From Bacteroidia bacterium (GTDB lineage: Bacteria; Bacteroidota; Bacteroidia; Bacteroidales; Azobacteroidaceae): 27,040 bases of DNA. Position numbers and translations under genes: made by a program. How positions within the stretch are numbered: the stretch's first letter is position 1; each line of letters begins with the position of its first letter. Of this stretch, positions 18,027 to 25,036 are shown in pieces. The notes below the pieces were generated by a model, which saw only the letters and a program-made list of their open reading frames with translations, was not told where the DNA came from and did not search any database. The stretch lies in NCBI GenBank assembly GCA_025996815.1, contig BNTT01000029.1, positions 1 to 27,040 of the forward strand. The letters are read 5' to 3'.

Positions 18027-18034
18027 TACCTTTG
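18027..18034 (+). promoter_or_regulatory. Promoter -7 element (TAccTTTG) upstream of the propeller-protein gene
   Basis: TACCTTTG matches the consensus exactly and is followed by GCAC, a common continuation in Bacteroides-type promoters. Upstream is AT-rich; no clear TTTG lies 19-21 nt before it. Transcription would start near 18041 and yield a leader of about 90 nt that contains the SusC-like fragment. It may originally have been the promoter of the lost receptor gene. Confidence 0.55.
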
Positions 18035-18057
18035 CACAATCAAATAAATGTAAATGC

Positions 18058-18114
18058 GTGACTACCGATTTGGACGGCTCGTTCAAAATAGAAGTGCCTA
18101 TAAAAAACAAGTAG
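18058..18114 (+). pseudogene. Fossil fragment of a SusC/RagA-type TonB-dependent receptor (CarboxypepD_reg-like motif)
   Basis: Eighteen codons read VTTDLDGSFKIEVPIKNK and then a stop. T(T/V)TDxDGxFxIxVP is the signature of the CarboxypepD_reg-like domain at the N-terminus of SusC-family outer-membrane receptors. No start codon, signal peptide, plug or barrel accompanies it, and the next gene begins 17 nt later. It sits directly behind a promoter element, as the start of a susC gene would. The most economical reading is a deletion remnant; the match is short, so chance cannot be excluded. Confidence 0.45.
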
Positions 18115-18131
18115 ATTTTAAATAACAGACT

Positions 18132-20588
18132 ATGATACAAAAATATTTTATGCTTTGCTTTACGCTCCTTGTATGCGGAATCGTGCAAGCCCAAACGCAA
18201 TCGTCCAAACTTTGCATTAGTGGCATCTATCCCCATTTGGCACAATATAACAACGAGGGCGAATGTGGCACCGGTGCCGTTGTTCCGTGGGCAGGCAATT
18301 TATGGACAATCACTTACGGACCTCATCTTCCGTTTGGCTCATCCGACAAACTGTATCAGATAACACCGGATTTAAAACAGATTATTCGCCAGGAAAGCAT
18401 CGGCGGCACTCCTGCCAACCGGATGATTCATAACGAAAGCAATCAACTGTTTATCGGTGCGTATGCTATCGATGAAAAAGCCAACCTTCGCGTTATTCCC
18501 AATTCGCTCATGCCGGGTCGCCTTACAGGAAACGCCCGACACCTGACAAATCCGGCAGATAAAATTTATTACGCCACTATGGAGGAAGGATTTTACGAAG
18601 TAGATGTGAACACCTTGGAGGTAAATGAACTTTATAAAGACGGCAATCTTATTCCGAAGACCACCGGTCAAATGGCGCAATCCAATTCTTTACTTCCCGG
18701 AGTGCATGGCAAAGGATTGTATTCCGGTCAAGGTGTATTGGTTTTCAGCAACAACGGCGAAGATACGGAAGAAGCTTTGCGTAAATTTGATGTGGAGGCC
18801 GGTTCATTGTCCGAATGGGACGGCAAAAATTGGAAATTAGTGCGGCGTAATCAATTTACGGAAGTAACCGGTCCCGGAGGTATCTGCGGCAATAAAAATC
18901 CGGTAAGTGATCCGATATGGACAATTGGATGGGATTACAAATCCTTGTTACTTGGTGTTCGCGATGCAGAGAAAGGATGGATGTTTTTCCGTCTGCCCAA
19001 AGCAAGTTATTCGTATGACGGGGCGCACGGATGGAATACAGAATGGCCACGCATTCGTGATATAGGAACCGCTGAAAATCCCGATTACCTGATGACGATG
19101 CACGGGATGTTTTGGCATTTCCCCGAAACATTTACGGTGGCAAATACAGCGGGTATTCGTCCCTTGTCGGCATACCTGAAAGTAGTTGGTGATTTTGCCC
19201 GTTGGAATGACCGGTTGGTATTCGGCTGCGATGATTCCGCACAAAAAGAGTTTCTCAATACCCGCAAAACCAAAGGAAATATCGAAGGTGCGGGACAATC
19301 CAATTCCAATCTGTGGTTTACCGCCATTGAACAACCGGCAAATCTTGGTCCACGCAATGCCGGCGGATATGTATGGCTGAATGAAACCATTGCAGCCGGA
19401 ACAACATCCGAGCCTTTCCTTTTTGCCGGATGGGACACGCGCAGCGCATGGCTCAAAAACGCAGGCAAGCAAACGGTTACGTTCAGTTTTGAAACAGACA
19501 CCCAAGGAACAAATAAATGGAGTGCATTATCAAAGATTAAACTCGCACCCGGAGCATCGAAGTTCGTGGAGTTTAGCAATAGCGAACAAGGGGAATGGGT
19601 ACGGGTGAAGATAGACAAAGCGACAACAACAAGCCTTGCTTTCGTATATGGTGCAAAAGAGAACCGCTCTACACAACCGGACGCCATTTTTAATGGCATA
19701 GCTACCGTTGAAGATGGTGCTTCTTTAGGCGGTTTACTCTACGGCTTAGGCAACAACCGCCGCGCACTCGGACTGTTGGCAAATACGGAGAAAGGTGAAA
19801 CAGACTATTATGAAATAGACGACCAAATGAATTTTGTGTCCAAAAATGATTCCGAAACAGCAACATTCATCCGCGAAAAATTTGCCGTTCCGCAACAAGC
19901 CGTTGAAATAGAAAAAGGCTCGGTACTGATTGTGGACGATGCCGGACGCAGATGGCGGTTGCCCTTAGGCGATGAACGCTATACGGAAGCTACCAACAAA
20001 GGATGGTTGCGTATATGCAGAGAAGTATCAACCGAACGGGATTTATTTAATTGTCATGGCACGTTTTACGAATTACCTGCCGAAAATGCGGATGGTTATG
20101 CCAAAATTCGTCCGATAGCCTCGCACAATCTGCGAATCAACGATTATGCTTCCTATCGGGGATTATTGATTATTTCAGGCGTCAACCCCAACAAAACAGG
20201 CAACAATCCGCACATTTTTACTTCCGGCGACAGGAAAGCCGCTGTTTGGGCAGGTGCGATTGATGACATCTGGAAATTGGGAAAACCTGTAGGGCGTGGT
20301 GGACCTTGGGTAAACAGCCATGTATCGGCAAATGTTCCTTCCGACCCTTATCTGTTTGGTTTTTACGACCAACGCACCTTGAAACTATCACATCAATCAG
20401 CCGGAAATGTTACTTTTAGCATAGAAGTTGACCCGACCGGCGATGATGATTGGGTAAAATACAAACAATTTACCGTCAAACAAGATGAAAATTTCACATA
20501 CCGCTTTCCTGAATCTTTGTTGGCACGGTGGATTAGAATTGTTGCCGATAAAAATTCAACAGCAACAGCATGGTTAGAATATAAATAA
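18132..20588 (+). CDS. Secreted propeller-like protein with internal duplication, unknown function
   Basis: The signal peptide MIQKYFMLCFTLLVCGIVQA has no lipobox Cys; cleavage before QTQ is likely, so the protein is probably periplasmic or secreted. Short beta-rich blades with GxxW and FxG patterns (GNLWTITYGPHLPFGSSDKL, NQLFIGAYAID, IYYATMEEGFYEVD) suggest a beta-propeller. A module repeats about 310-318 residues apart: HGMFWHFPE (His 324) against HGTFYELPA (His 642), and GWDTRSAWL (Trp 434) against FYDQRTLKL (Tyr 745), each followed by a VTFS(F/I)E sandwich strand ending in a W-(V/I)-R-(V/I) motif. I do not recognise a named family. Given the context, a propeller lyase or hydrolase, or a glycan-binding protein, is plausible. 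The gene directly follows the promoter and receptor fossil. Confidence 0.8.
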   Translation: MIQKYFMLCFTLLVCGIVQAQTQSSKLCISGIYPHLAQYNNEGECGTGAVVPWAGNLWTITYGPHLPFGSSDKLYQITPDLKQIIRQESIGGTPANRMIHNESNQLFIGAYAIDEKANLRVIPNSLMPGRLTGNARHLTNPADKIYYATMEEGFYEVDVNTLEVNELYKDGNLIPKTTGQMAQSNSLLPGVHGKGLYSGQGVLVFSNNGEDTEEALRKFDVEAGSLSEWDGKNWKLVRRNQFTEVTGPGGICGNKNPVSDPIWTIGWDYKSLLLGVRDAEKGWMFFRLPKASYSYDGAHGWNTEWPRIRDIGTAENPDYLMTMHGMFWHFPETFTVANTAGIRPLSAYLKVVGDFARWNDRLVFGCDDSAQKEFLNTRKTKGNIEGAGQSNSNLWFTAIEQPANLGPRNAGGYVWLNETIAAGTTSEPFLFAGWDTRSAWLKNAGKQTVTFSFETDTQGTNKWSALSKIKLAPGASKFVEFSNSEQGEWVRVKIDKATTTSLAFVYGAKENRSTQPDAIFNGIATVEDGASLGGLLYGLGNNRRALGLLANTEKGETDYYEIDDQMNFVSKNDSETATFIREKFAVPQQAVEIEKGSVLIVDDAGRRWRLPLGDERYTEATNKGWLRICREVSTERDLFNCHGTFYELPAENADGYAKIRPIASHNLRINDYASYRGLLIISGVNPNKTGNNPHIFTSGDRKAAVWAGAIDDIWKLGKPVGRGGPWVNSHVSANVPSDPYLFGFYDQRTLKLSHQSAGNVTFSIEVDPTGDDDWVKYKQFTVKQDENFTYRFPESLLARWIRIVADKNSTATAWLEYK

Positions 20589-20611
20589 TATAAATATCAA
20601 ATATCAAGAAA

Positions 20612-20900
20612 ATGAAGAAGTACCTTATTTATATTACTTTCCGGCATTCTTGCCGCATGTTCATCGGTCAAGGTATGTGAACGGATACCTGCTTCGCAAT
20701 AAACGCAGTATCGGCGCAAAAACCGGCTTTCAACGCTATTGCCGGTAGCGCCGGAAAAAGGGCTTCCGAAAATCAGGAATACCTATTTTGAGAACGTGTC
20801 GGCAACCCATGCAGGAACGTGTATCTCGGTATCCGGTTTAAAGAACAGCACCATTGAGCATTTTAATTTCAAAAATGTCAAGCCGGAAAATCAAAAATAA
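20612..20900 (+). pseudogene. Broken GH28-like (polygalacturonase) lipoprotein gene, most of the body deleted
   Basis: The start at 20612 reads MKKYLIYIT and then needs a frameshift near 20636-20640 to continue as SGILAACSSVKV, which completes a lipoprotein signal. In that second frame an in-frame TAA follows at 20700-20702. After it the same frame runs to the stop at 20898 with IRNTYFENVSATHAGTCISV and STIEHFNFKNVKPENQK. That tail has the YFENV...ISVSGL...I...NFKNV rhythm of the last beta-helix coils of GH28 pectinases. A functional GH28 needs more than 350 residues, so the catalytic coils are missing altogether. It lies 23 nt after the propeller gene, so it was probably once in the same transcript. 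Another right-handed beta-helix family is the main alternative. Confidence 0.6.
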
Positions 20901-20922
20901 CCATTAATAATAAAACAGTAGA

Positions 20923-20961
20923 ATGAAAACATATCATTTTCTCGCATTCGATTTGAACCTC
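20923..20961 (+). pseudogene. Truncated start of a + strand gene running into the GH10 gene
   Basis: An ATG at 20923, in a typical AT-rich start context, begins MKTYHFLAF, which looks like the start of a signal peptide. After a few codons the frame enters the antisense of the GH10 gene's end and becomes meaningless. This may be the stump of a gene interrupted or replaced at the left edge of the GH10 segment. The evidence is only about 9-13 codons. Confidence 0.3.
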
Positions 20962-22302
20962 CTACAAGTTAATCTCAATCACGTCTTTGCCTTTGGCGAC
21001 TTTCTCCGTGAACACGCGGGTTTTCGTGCCTTGCGTAACGGTGATGCGGTAGTCGCCGCGGAATGCGCGGAGCTTCGCGGTGCCGGTTTTGTTGGTTTTC
21101 ACCGTGGCGTTGGTTGTCCAGTCGTGCTTAATCAACTTTTGCAGCACCTCGTATGCCGGCTTGGGAGTCATATCCTTGCGCAGCAGACCGGCGGGTGCGT
21201 GCCGCCATGCGTTGAGGTCGCTGAAGTCCCACCACGTAATGGCGGCAGTGGCGGGGTGCGAGAACACCATCGTGTAGAACCGCTCCACCGCATCGCGTTG
21301 AAAAATCTCGCCCTCAGGCGTGTTCGGGATGTCTTCAGTTATTGAGCCCCACGATATACCCTTCTCTATGCTCGACACGATGGTGGTTTCCGTGAAGTGC
21401 AGCGGCTTGCCGAACTTGGCATATTTTTCGCAGATTGACCAGATTTTTTCGTTGCTCCACGGACCACCGTGCATGTGGCTCTGAATGCCGATGGCATCGT
21501 AAATCGGCAGCCCCTTTTCATCGGTGAGGCGGCTGAGCAAATCCGTGTAGCGGCGGTCGTCCTCGGTTATGTCGCTATACACCATCCAGTCATTAATCAG
21601 CAGAGTGGCATCGGGGTTTCCCTTGCGGGCAGCGGCAAAGACAGCCTTGCAAAAAGGCACTTTGCCCATATTATTCACCACCAGCGAGGTGAGGCGTGGT
21701 GCGGTGCTCCAGCATTGTTCGCGGTCCCAGCCCACCACCTCGTTTATCACGTCCCACACGGTGATGGTGCTTTTGAAGCGCGCTGCGCAGTCGGTGGTGC
21801 GCCCCAACTGCCGACGGAGAATTTCCTCGTCGGTCATATCCTTTATCCACGAGGGTTCGCCGGTGTTCCAAACCAGCGGGTGTCCTTTGCCGGTAATGCC
21901 GTTGGTGGCGCACCACTCAGCCACCGCTTGGGTGCCATCGTAGGCGGGCTTATCTTTCTCTGCCTCGTAGCCTGCCCAGTAGAAGCCCATCGTGGCGAAG
22001 TTCAGCAGTTCCGCAAAGTGGCGGTTGTAGTCCGTGTTGTCCACTCCCCACGCGAAAATATTGCTGCCGAAAAGGAACTCGTGGCGTGTCATCTCCACAC
22101 GGACGGTGGCGCCATTCACGGGCTTGCCGTTTTGCGTGAGGCGTATGCTCACGTCCTCCTTGCGGTGCTTTTCGATGCGGGCGTTCGCCTCGGCACGCCA
22201 ACTGTCGTTTTCCTGCACCTGCTTCGTGGTGCTGTAATCCTGCCCCGCAGCCGCGAGGCTTAGCAGCATCATAACTGCCGTCATTAGTGATAATTTTTTC
22301 AT
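20962..22302 (-). CDS. GH10 family endo-xylanase-like secreted protein
   Basis: This is the only intact gene on the - strand. The start at 22302 gives the signal MKKLSLMTAVMMLLSLAAAG, cleaved near AAG-QDY; an in-frame ATG at 22335 adds 11 residues and overlaps the promoter, so it was rejected. The mature protein has a short beta domain (SIRLTQNGKPVNGATVRVEM) and then a GH10 barrel: FLFGSNIFAWG, GHPLVWNTGEPSW, WDVINEVVGWD with acid/base Glu 188, AIGIQSHMHGG, LHFTETTIVSS with nucleophile Glu 305, and ITWWDFSDLNAW. Typical xylanases have GHTLVWH; here the His is Asn, placing it in a divergent branch. Sampled lines are about 60% GC against 37% in the preceding gene, so recent acquisition is likely. 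It would cut beta-1,4-xylan or a related backbone in the periplasm or outside. Confidence 0.88.
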   Translation of the reverse strand: MKKLSLMTAVMMLLSLAAAGQDYSTTKQVQENDSWRAEANARIEKHRKEDVSIRLTQNGKPVNGATVRVEMTRHEFLFGSNIFAWGVDNTDYNRHFAELLNFATMGFYWAGYEAEKDKPAYDGTQAVAEWCATNGITGKGHPLVWNTGEPSWIKDMTDEEILRRQLGRTTDCAARFKSTITVWDVINEVVGWDREQCWSTAPRLTSLVVNNMGKVPFCKAVFAAARKGNPDATLLINDWMVYSDITEDDRRYTDLLSRLTDEKGLPIYDAIGIQSHMHGGPWSNEKIWSICEKYAKFGKPLHFTETTIVSSIEKGISWGSITEDIPNTPEGEIFQRDAVERFYTMVFSHPATAAITWWDFSDLNAWRHAPAGLLRKDMTPKPAYEVLQKLIKHDWTTNATVKTNKTGTAKLRAFRGDYRITVTQGTKTRVFTEKVAKGKDVIEINL

Positions 22303-22332
22303 TACTTTTTTAACTTTGTTCAAAATCGGGGA

Positions 22333-22364
22333 CAAAGTTAGGCAAAAATTCTATTCAAACCAAA
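22333..22364 (-). promoter_or_regulatory. Complete Bacteroidota promoter for the GH10 gene
   Basis: On the - strand, TTTG (22364-22361) is followed after exactly 20 nt by TAACTTTG (22340-22333), matching the -33/-7 consensus TTTG-N19-21-TAnnTTTG. Transcription would start near 22326, giving a leader of about 24 nt before the ATG at 22302. This is the best promoter in the window. Confidence 0.7.
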
Positions 22365-22433
22365 CTTTTTTTGCTGTTTTTTCCGAAGGGGTGGATTTTG
22401 CAAAAAATGTACTTTTATATGAATTTTTTATTG

Positions 22434-22441
22434 TACTTTTG
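22434..22441 (+). promoter_or_regulatory. Candidate -7 element (TActTTTG) for the rightward genes after GH10
   Basis: TACTTTTG matches TAnnTTTG. A start near 22448 would leave about 28 nt before the chosen ATG at 22476. No TTTG is found 19-21 nt upstream, so the -33 half is unsupported. It is divergent from the GH10 promoter and would drive the last three genes. Confidence 0.45.
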
Positions 22442-22475
22442 CCGAAAATTTCAAATGAAAACAAACAATTTACAG

Positions 22476-23489
22476 ATGAATAAATTAGTCGTATTTTTAG
22501 GTTTAGCACTCATTGTGGCAGGGTGTGGGGAAGACGATAACGAACCACTTGCACCCAAGCCTTTAACAGACATTGCTATTACAACCTTGCAGACAGCCTT
22601 AGTGGCAGGCGGAAGTTTAACCCTTGTCGCTACTCCTGTGCCGGCATCTGCCATGGATTATGTTCCTGTATGGTCGGTATCGGAAGGGGCGGAGTTTGTT
22701 ACCGTATCGCAGACAGGTGAAGTAATCGCAATGGCTTCCGGTTTGGCAGCCGTGAAAGTGAAAAGCGGAAACATTGAAAAATCCATCGTCATAACGGTGC
22801 TGGGAGCGCGAGGCATTAAAAATCTTTCAACAAAAGGCGGCGGCTCTATTACCATTGAGTGGGATGCCGCCGATGCTGCCAACGGAGCGTTGTATTCGGA
22901 AGTGGCATATATCGGTTTGGATGGTACTGAAAAAACGGTTCAGACACCGGCATCGGCGCAATTCACCAACATTGCCGATTATCAATCGAATTTGAAACAC
23001 CGGATGGCATATTTGCCCGAATCGGAACAATTAGTTACCAACTATCAAGAGGAAACAGGCTACTTCTTTTTTGAGAAAACGGGCTGGAAAATCCTTTCGT
23101 ATTCTTCGGCATTGGCTGATTTACCGGCAACAAAGGCGATTAACGGGGATACGACCGGAGATTTTTCCGACCGCTGGCATACTGATGCTACCGAAGAAGA
23201 GGACGGCACTCCGTCTGTTACGATTGATTTGGGTGCCGAAGCCACCATTGTCCGATTTGCTGTTTGGCCCTCGTATGAGCCTCAGAAATTGCCGAATAAT
23301 GTCCGCTTTGAAGTAAGTAAAGACAATATTACGTGGACAAATCTGGGTGAATACACATGCGACACCACTGCCGACGTAATGGGAGCGCGCTATTTTGATG
23401 TTACGCCCACTTCAGCACGGTATTTCCGATGGACAGGATGGGAAATCTATTGGATGGCAGTTGCCGAATTTGATGTATTTTGCAAATAA
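22476..23489 (+). CDS. Lipoprotein with Big_2, DUF4998-like and F5/8 type C (discoidin/CBM32-like) domains
   Basis: The start at 22476 gives the signal MNKLVVFLGLALIVAGC, with lipid Cys 17 followed by GEDDNEP, an acidic surface-export type tail. Upstream in-frame ATGs (22371, 22455) lie before or right at the inferred transcription start. Residues about 28-108 are a Big_2 Ig-like domain. Residues about 112-185 resemble DUF4998 (IKNLSTKGGGSITIEWDAAD). Residues about 200-337 are an F5/8 type C sandwich: INGDTTGDFSDRWHTD, VTIDLGAEATIVRFAVWPS, ARYFRWTGWE. No catalytic domain is present. It is best read as a surface glycan-binding protein of the kind that accompanies SusD in utilization loci. The gap to the next gene is 23 nt. 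Confidence 0.78.
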   Translation: MNKLVVFLGLALIVAGCGEDDNEPLAPKPLTDIAITTLQTALVAGGSLTLVATPVPASAMDYVPVWSVSEGAEFVTVSQTGEVIAMASGLAAVKVKSGNIEKSIVITVLGARGIKNLSTKGGGSITIEWDAADAANGALYSEVAYIGLDGTEKTVQTPASAQFTNIADYQSNLKHRMAYLPESEQLVTNYQEETGYFFFEKTGWKILSYSSALADLPATKAINGDTTGDFSDRWHTDATEEEDGTPSVTIDLGAEATIVRFAVWPSYEPQKLPNNVRFEVSKDNITWTNLGEYTCDTTADVMGARYFDVTPTSARYFRWTGWEIYWMAVAEFDVFCK

Positions 23490-23512
23490 ATAAGGATTAA
23501 AATGTAATCAAC

Positions 23513-25009
23513 ATGAAGAAAATAGCAGTATTTTTAAGTTTAAGCATTGTTGCTTTAGTGTTAGGCGTTTCGGGATGTGGAACAGATGACCCGGAACCGA
23601 TAGATGTTCCTGTCCCCACCACAGCCTTGCATACTGTAACGTTTGATGTGGCAGGAGGCTTGCCTGCTCCGGCTCCGCAGCTAACCCGCAATGGCGGCAG
23701 AATCATAGAACCCGGAAATACTCCGGTAAAACAGGATTTCTTGTTTGCCGGATGGTACAGCGAAGCAGGCGAGAGAATAGATTTCAATACCTTAACCGTC
23801 GTTTCGGACATGACTCTTCATGCCAAATGGTGGACGGGTCCGGAACAGTTCATTTTTATCAGCGACACATATCAAGAATATTTCTACGAAAAAATCAACG
23901 CCACATTTGGTGAACAAATAGGGAAAAAAGTGGCTGTCGGACAACTCTTTATCCTGTATTGCTTTCAACATCCAAGAACAACCTTGCTCAACGGTCTGCG
24001 AAAACATTTATCCCTGTCTCAACAACACAACCTTCCGGTGTTGGTTCAGTTGGATGCAATCACCTTTCTGGATGCTCGCCCTGACCTGTGGAATTGGTGG
24101 GACAGTAACAAGGCAGGCTACAATCCGGCTAACAAAGAAAACGTAGAATGGACATCTTGGTCGTCCGACGATGCGGTTAAAATAGGATGGCTCAACTGGG
24201 ACCGTCAAATGCGTATCACCCCGATGCCTAATCTGTTTAGTCCTGCATACCGCAATGCCGTAACCGAACAGATGAGCGAGTTTATAGAAATAGTGCTGGA
24301 CTGGTATGAGGCGTTGCCTGCCAACCAAAAATGGTTGTTTGCCGGCATTCAGGTAACAGGCGAAGTGTCGTTTGGCGTAAATAATTGGTATTATCCCAAT
24401 GGGAACAGTTATTTGTCTCAAGATGCTGCAAACGACCCTACAACAGGCATCAATATATATCTACCCGGCAGAGGGGTGCAACCCATCGGATACGCAGCAC
24501 TTAAAACATCCGGCATAAAAACATCCGGTGAGATTACAGAAGACGATATGGCAGAAATAGCAAGACGACATACCGAAATAGTGAGCAAACTCTGTGCCGA
24601 TTTTAATGTTCCGCGCGATAAGATTTATGCCTATGCGTATGGCACCGAAAAAGATATGGCTGCCTGTATTAACGATTATGCCTGTCCCGGATGGAGTTTT
24701 TATGATTACACACCCCTTAAAGAAGGAGGCGTTTCGCACAATGCCACCCATCCGAAAGGATTTGCTACCGCTTTAGATATTTTGAGTAAGTCGGATGCTC
24801 CTTATTTCGGCATTTCAGAATGGGCTATTCTTGGAAATTCTACGGACGTAACCCGATGGAGCTTGCCTATCATAGAAGGGCTTTCCATTCCCCGATGCCG
24901 ATTTCTCAGCATATTTACCAATGTAGTCGGAAGCGGTGTGTATAATACCGCCCCTAACCCGACGGCTATCGCCGGAATAAAAGCGGCATTAGCCGTCGAA
25001 AATCAATAA
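23513..25009 (+). CDS. Lipoprotein with InlB/Flg_new repeat and TIM-barrel glycosidase-like domain
   Basis: The signal MKKIAVFLSLSIVALVLGVSGC has lipid Cys 22, followed by GTDDPEP. Residues about 41-103 are a Listeria-Bacteroides (InlB B/Flg_new) repeat, recognisable from FDVAGGLPAPAPQLTRNGGR and the ending DMTLHAKW. The rest looks like an alpha/beta barrel: NLPVLVQLDAITFLDARP, FAGIQVTGEVSFGVNNWY with Glu 284, KIYAYAYGTEKD, and FGISEWAILG with Glu 436. Glu 284 and Glu 436 are spaced as acid/base and nucleophile of a clan GH-A-type retaining enzyme, but I cannot name a family. An InlB repeat as the only spacer on a barrel enzyme is uncommon. Length (498 residues) fits one repeat plus one barrel. 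It is probably co-transcribed with both neighbours. Confidence 0.7.
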   Translation: MKKIAVFLSLSIVALVLGVSGCGTDDPEPIDVPVPTTALHTVTFDVAGGLPAPAPQLTRNGGRIIEPGNTPVKQDFLFAGWYSEAGERIDFNTLTVVSDMTLHAKWWTGPEQFIFISDTYQEYFYEKINATFGEQIGKKVAVGQLFILYCFQHPRTTLLNGLRKHLSLSQQHNLPVLVQLDAITFLDARPDLWNWWDSNKAGYNPANKENVEWTSWSSDDAVKIGWLNWDRQMRITPMPNLFSPAYRNAVTEQMSEFIEIVLDWYEALPANQKWLFAGIQVTGEVSFGVNNWYYPNGNSYLSQDAANDPTTGINIYLPGRGVQPIGYAALKTSGIKTSGEITEDDMAEIARRHTEIVSKLCADFNVPRDKIYAYAYGTEKDMAACINDYACPGWSFYDYTPLKEGGVSHNATHPKGFATALDILSKSDAPYFGISEWAILGNSTDVTRWSLPIIEGLSIPRCRFLSIFTNVVGSGVYNTAPNPTAIAGIKAALAVENQ

Positions 25010-25036
25010 ACCGGTAATCATTAAAATTAAATAAAA

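Noticed and set aside
17851..18114. 87-codon + strand frame across the repeat spacer
   Set aside because: Its first part translates palindromic repeats and the C tract. Only the last 18 codons carry a meaningful motif, reported as a SusC fossil.
18054..18125. Small frame MRDYRFGRLVQNRSAYKKQV between promoter and propeller gene
   Set aside because: It has no domain features and overlaps the better-supported SusC-like frame.
20901..20961. Intrinsic terminator between the convergent pseudogene and GH10 gene
   Set aside because: No GC-rich hairpin with a U-tract is visible on either strand.
20923..21345. 140-codon + strand frame starting MKTYHFLAF
   Set aside because: Only the first few codons look gene-like; the rest is antisense of the GH10 C-terminus. 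It is kept only as a truncated start.
21469..22263. Long open frame of 264 codons on the + strand across the GH10 gene, and several shorter ones
   Set aside because: It is antisense to an intact GH10 gene with catalytic motifs. High GC lowers stop-codon frequency, and the translation has no recognisable domain or signal.
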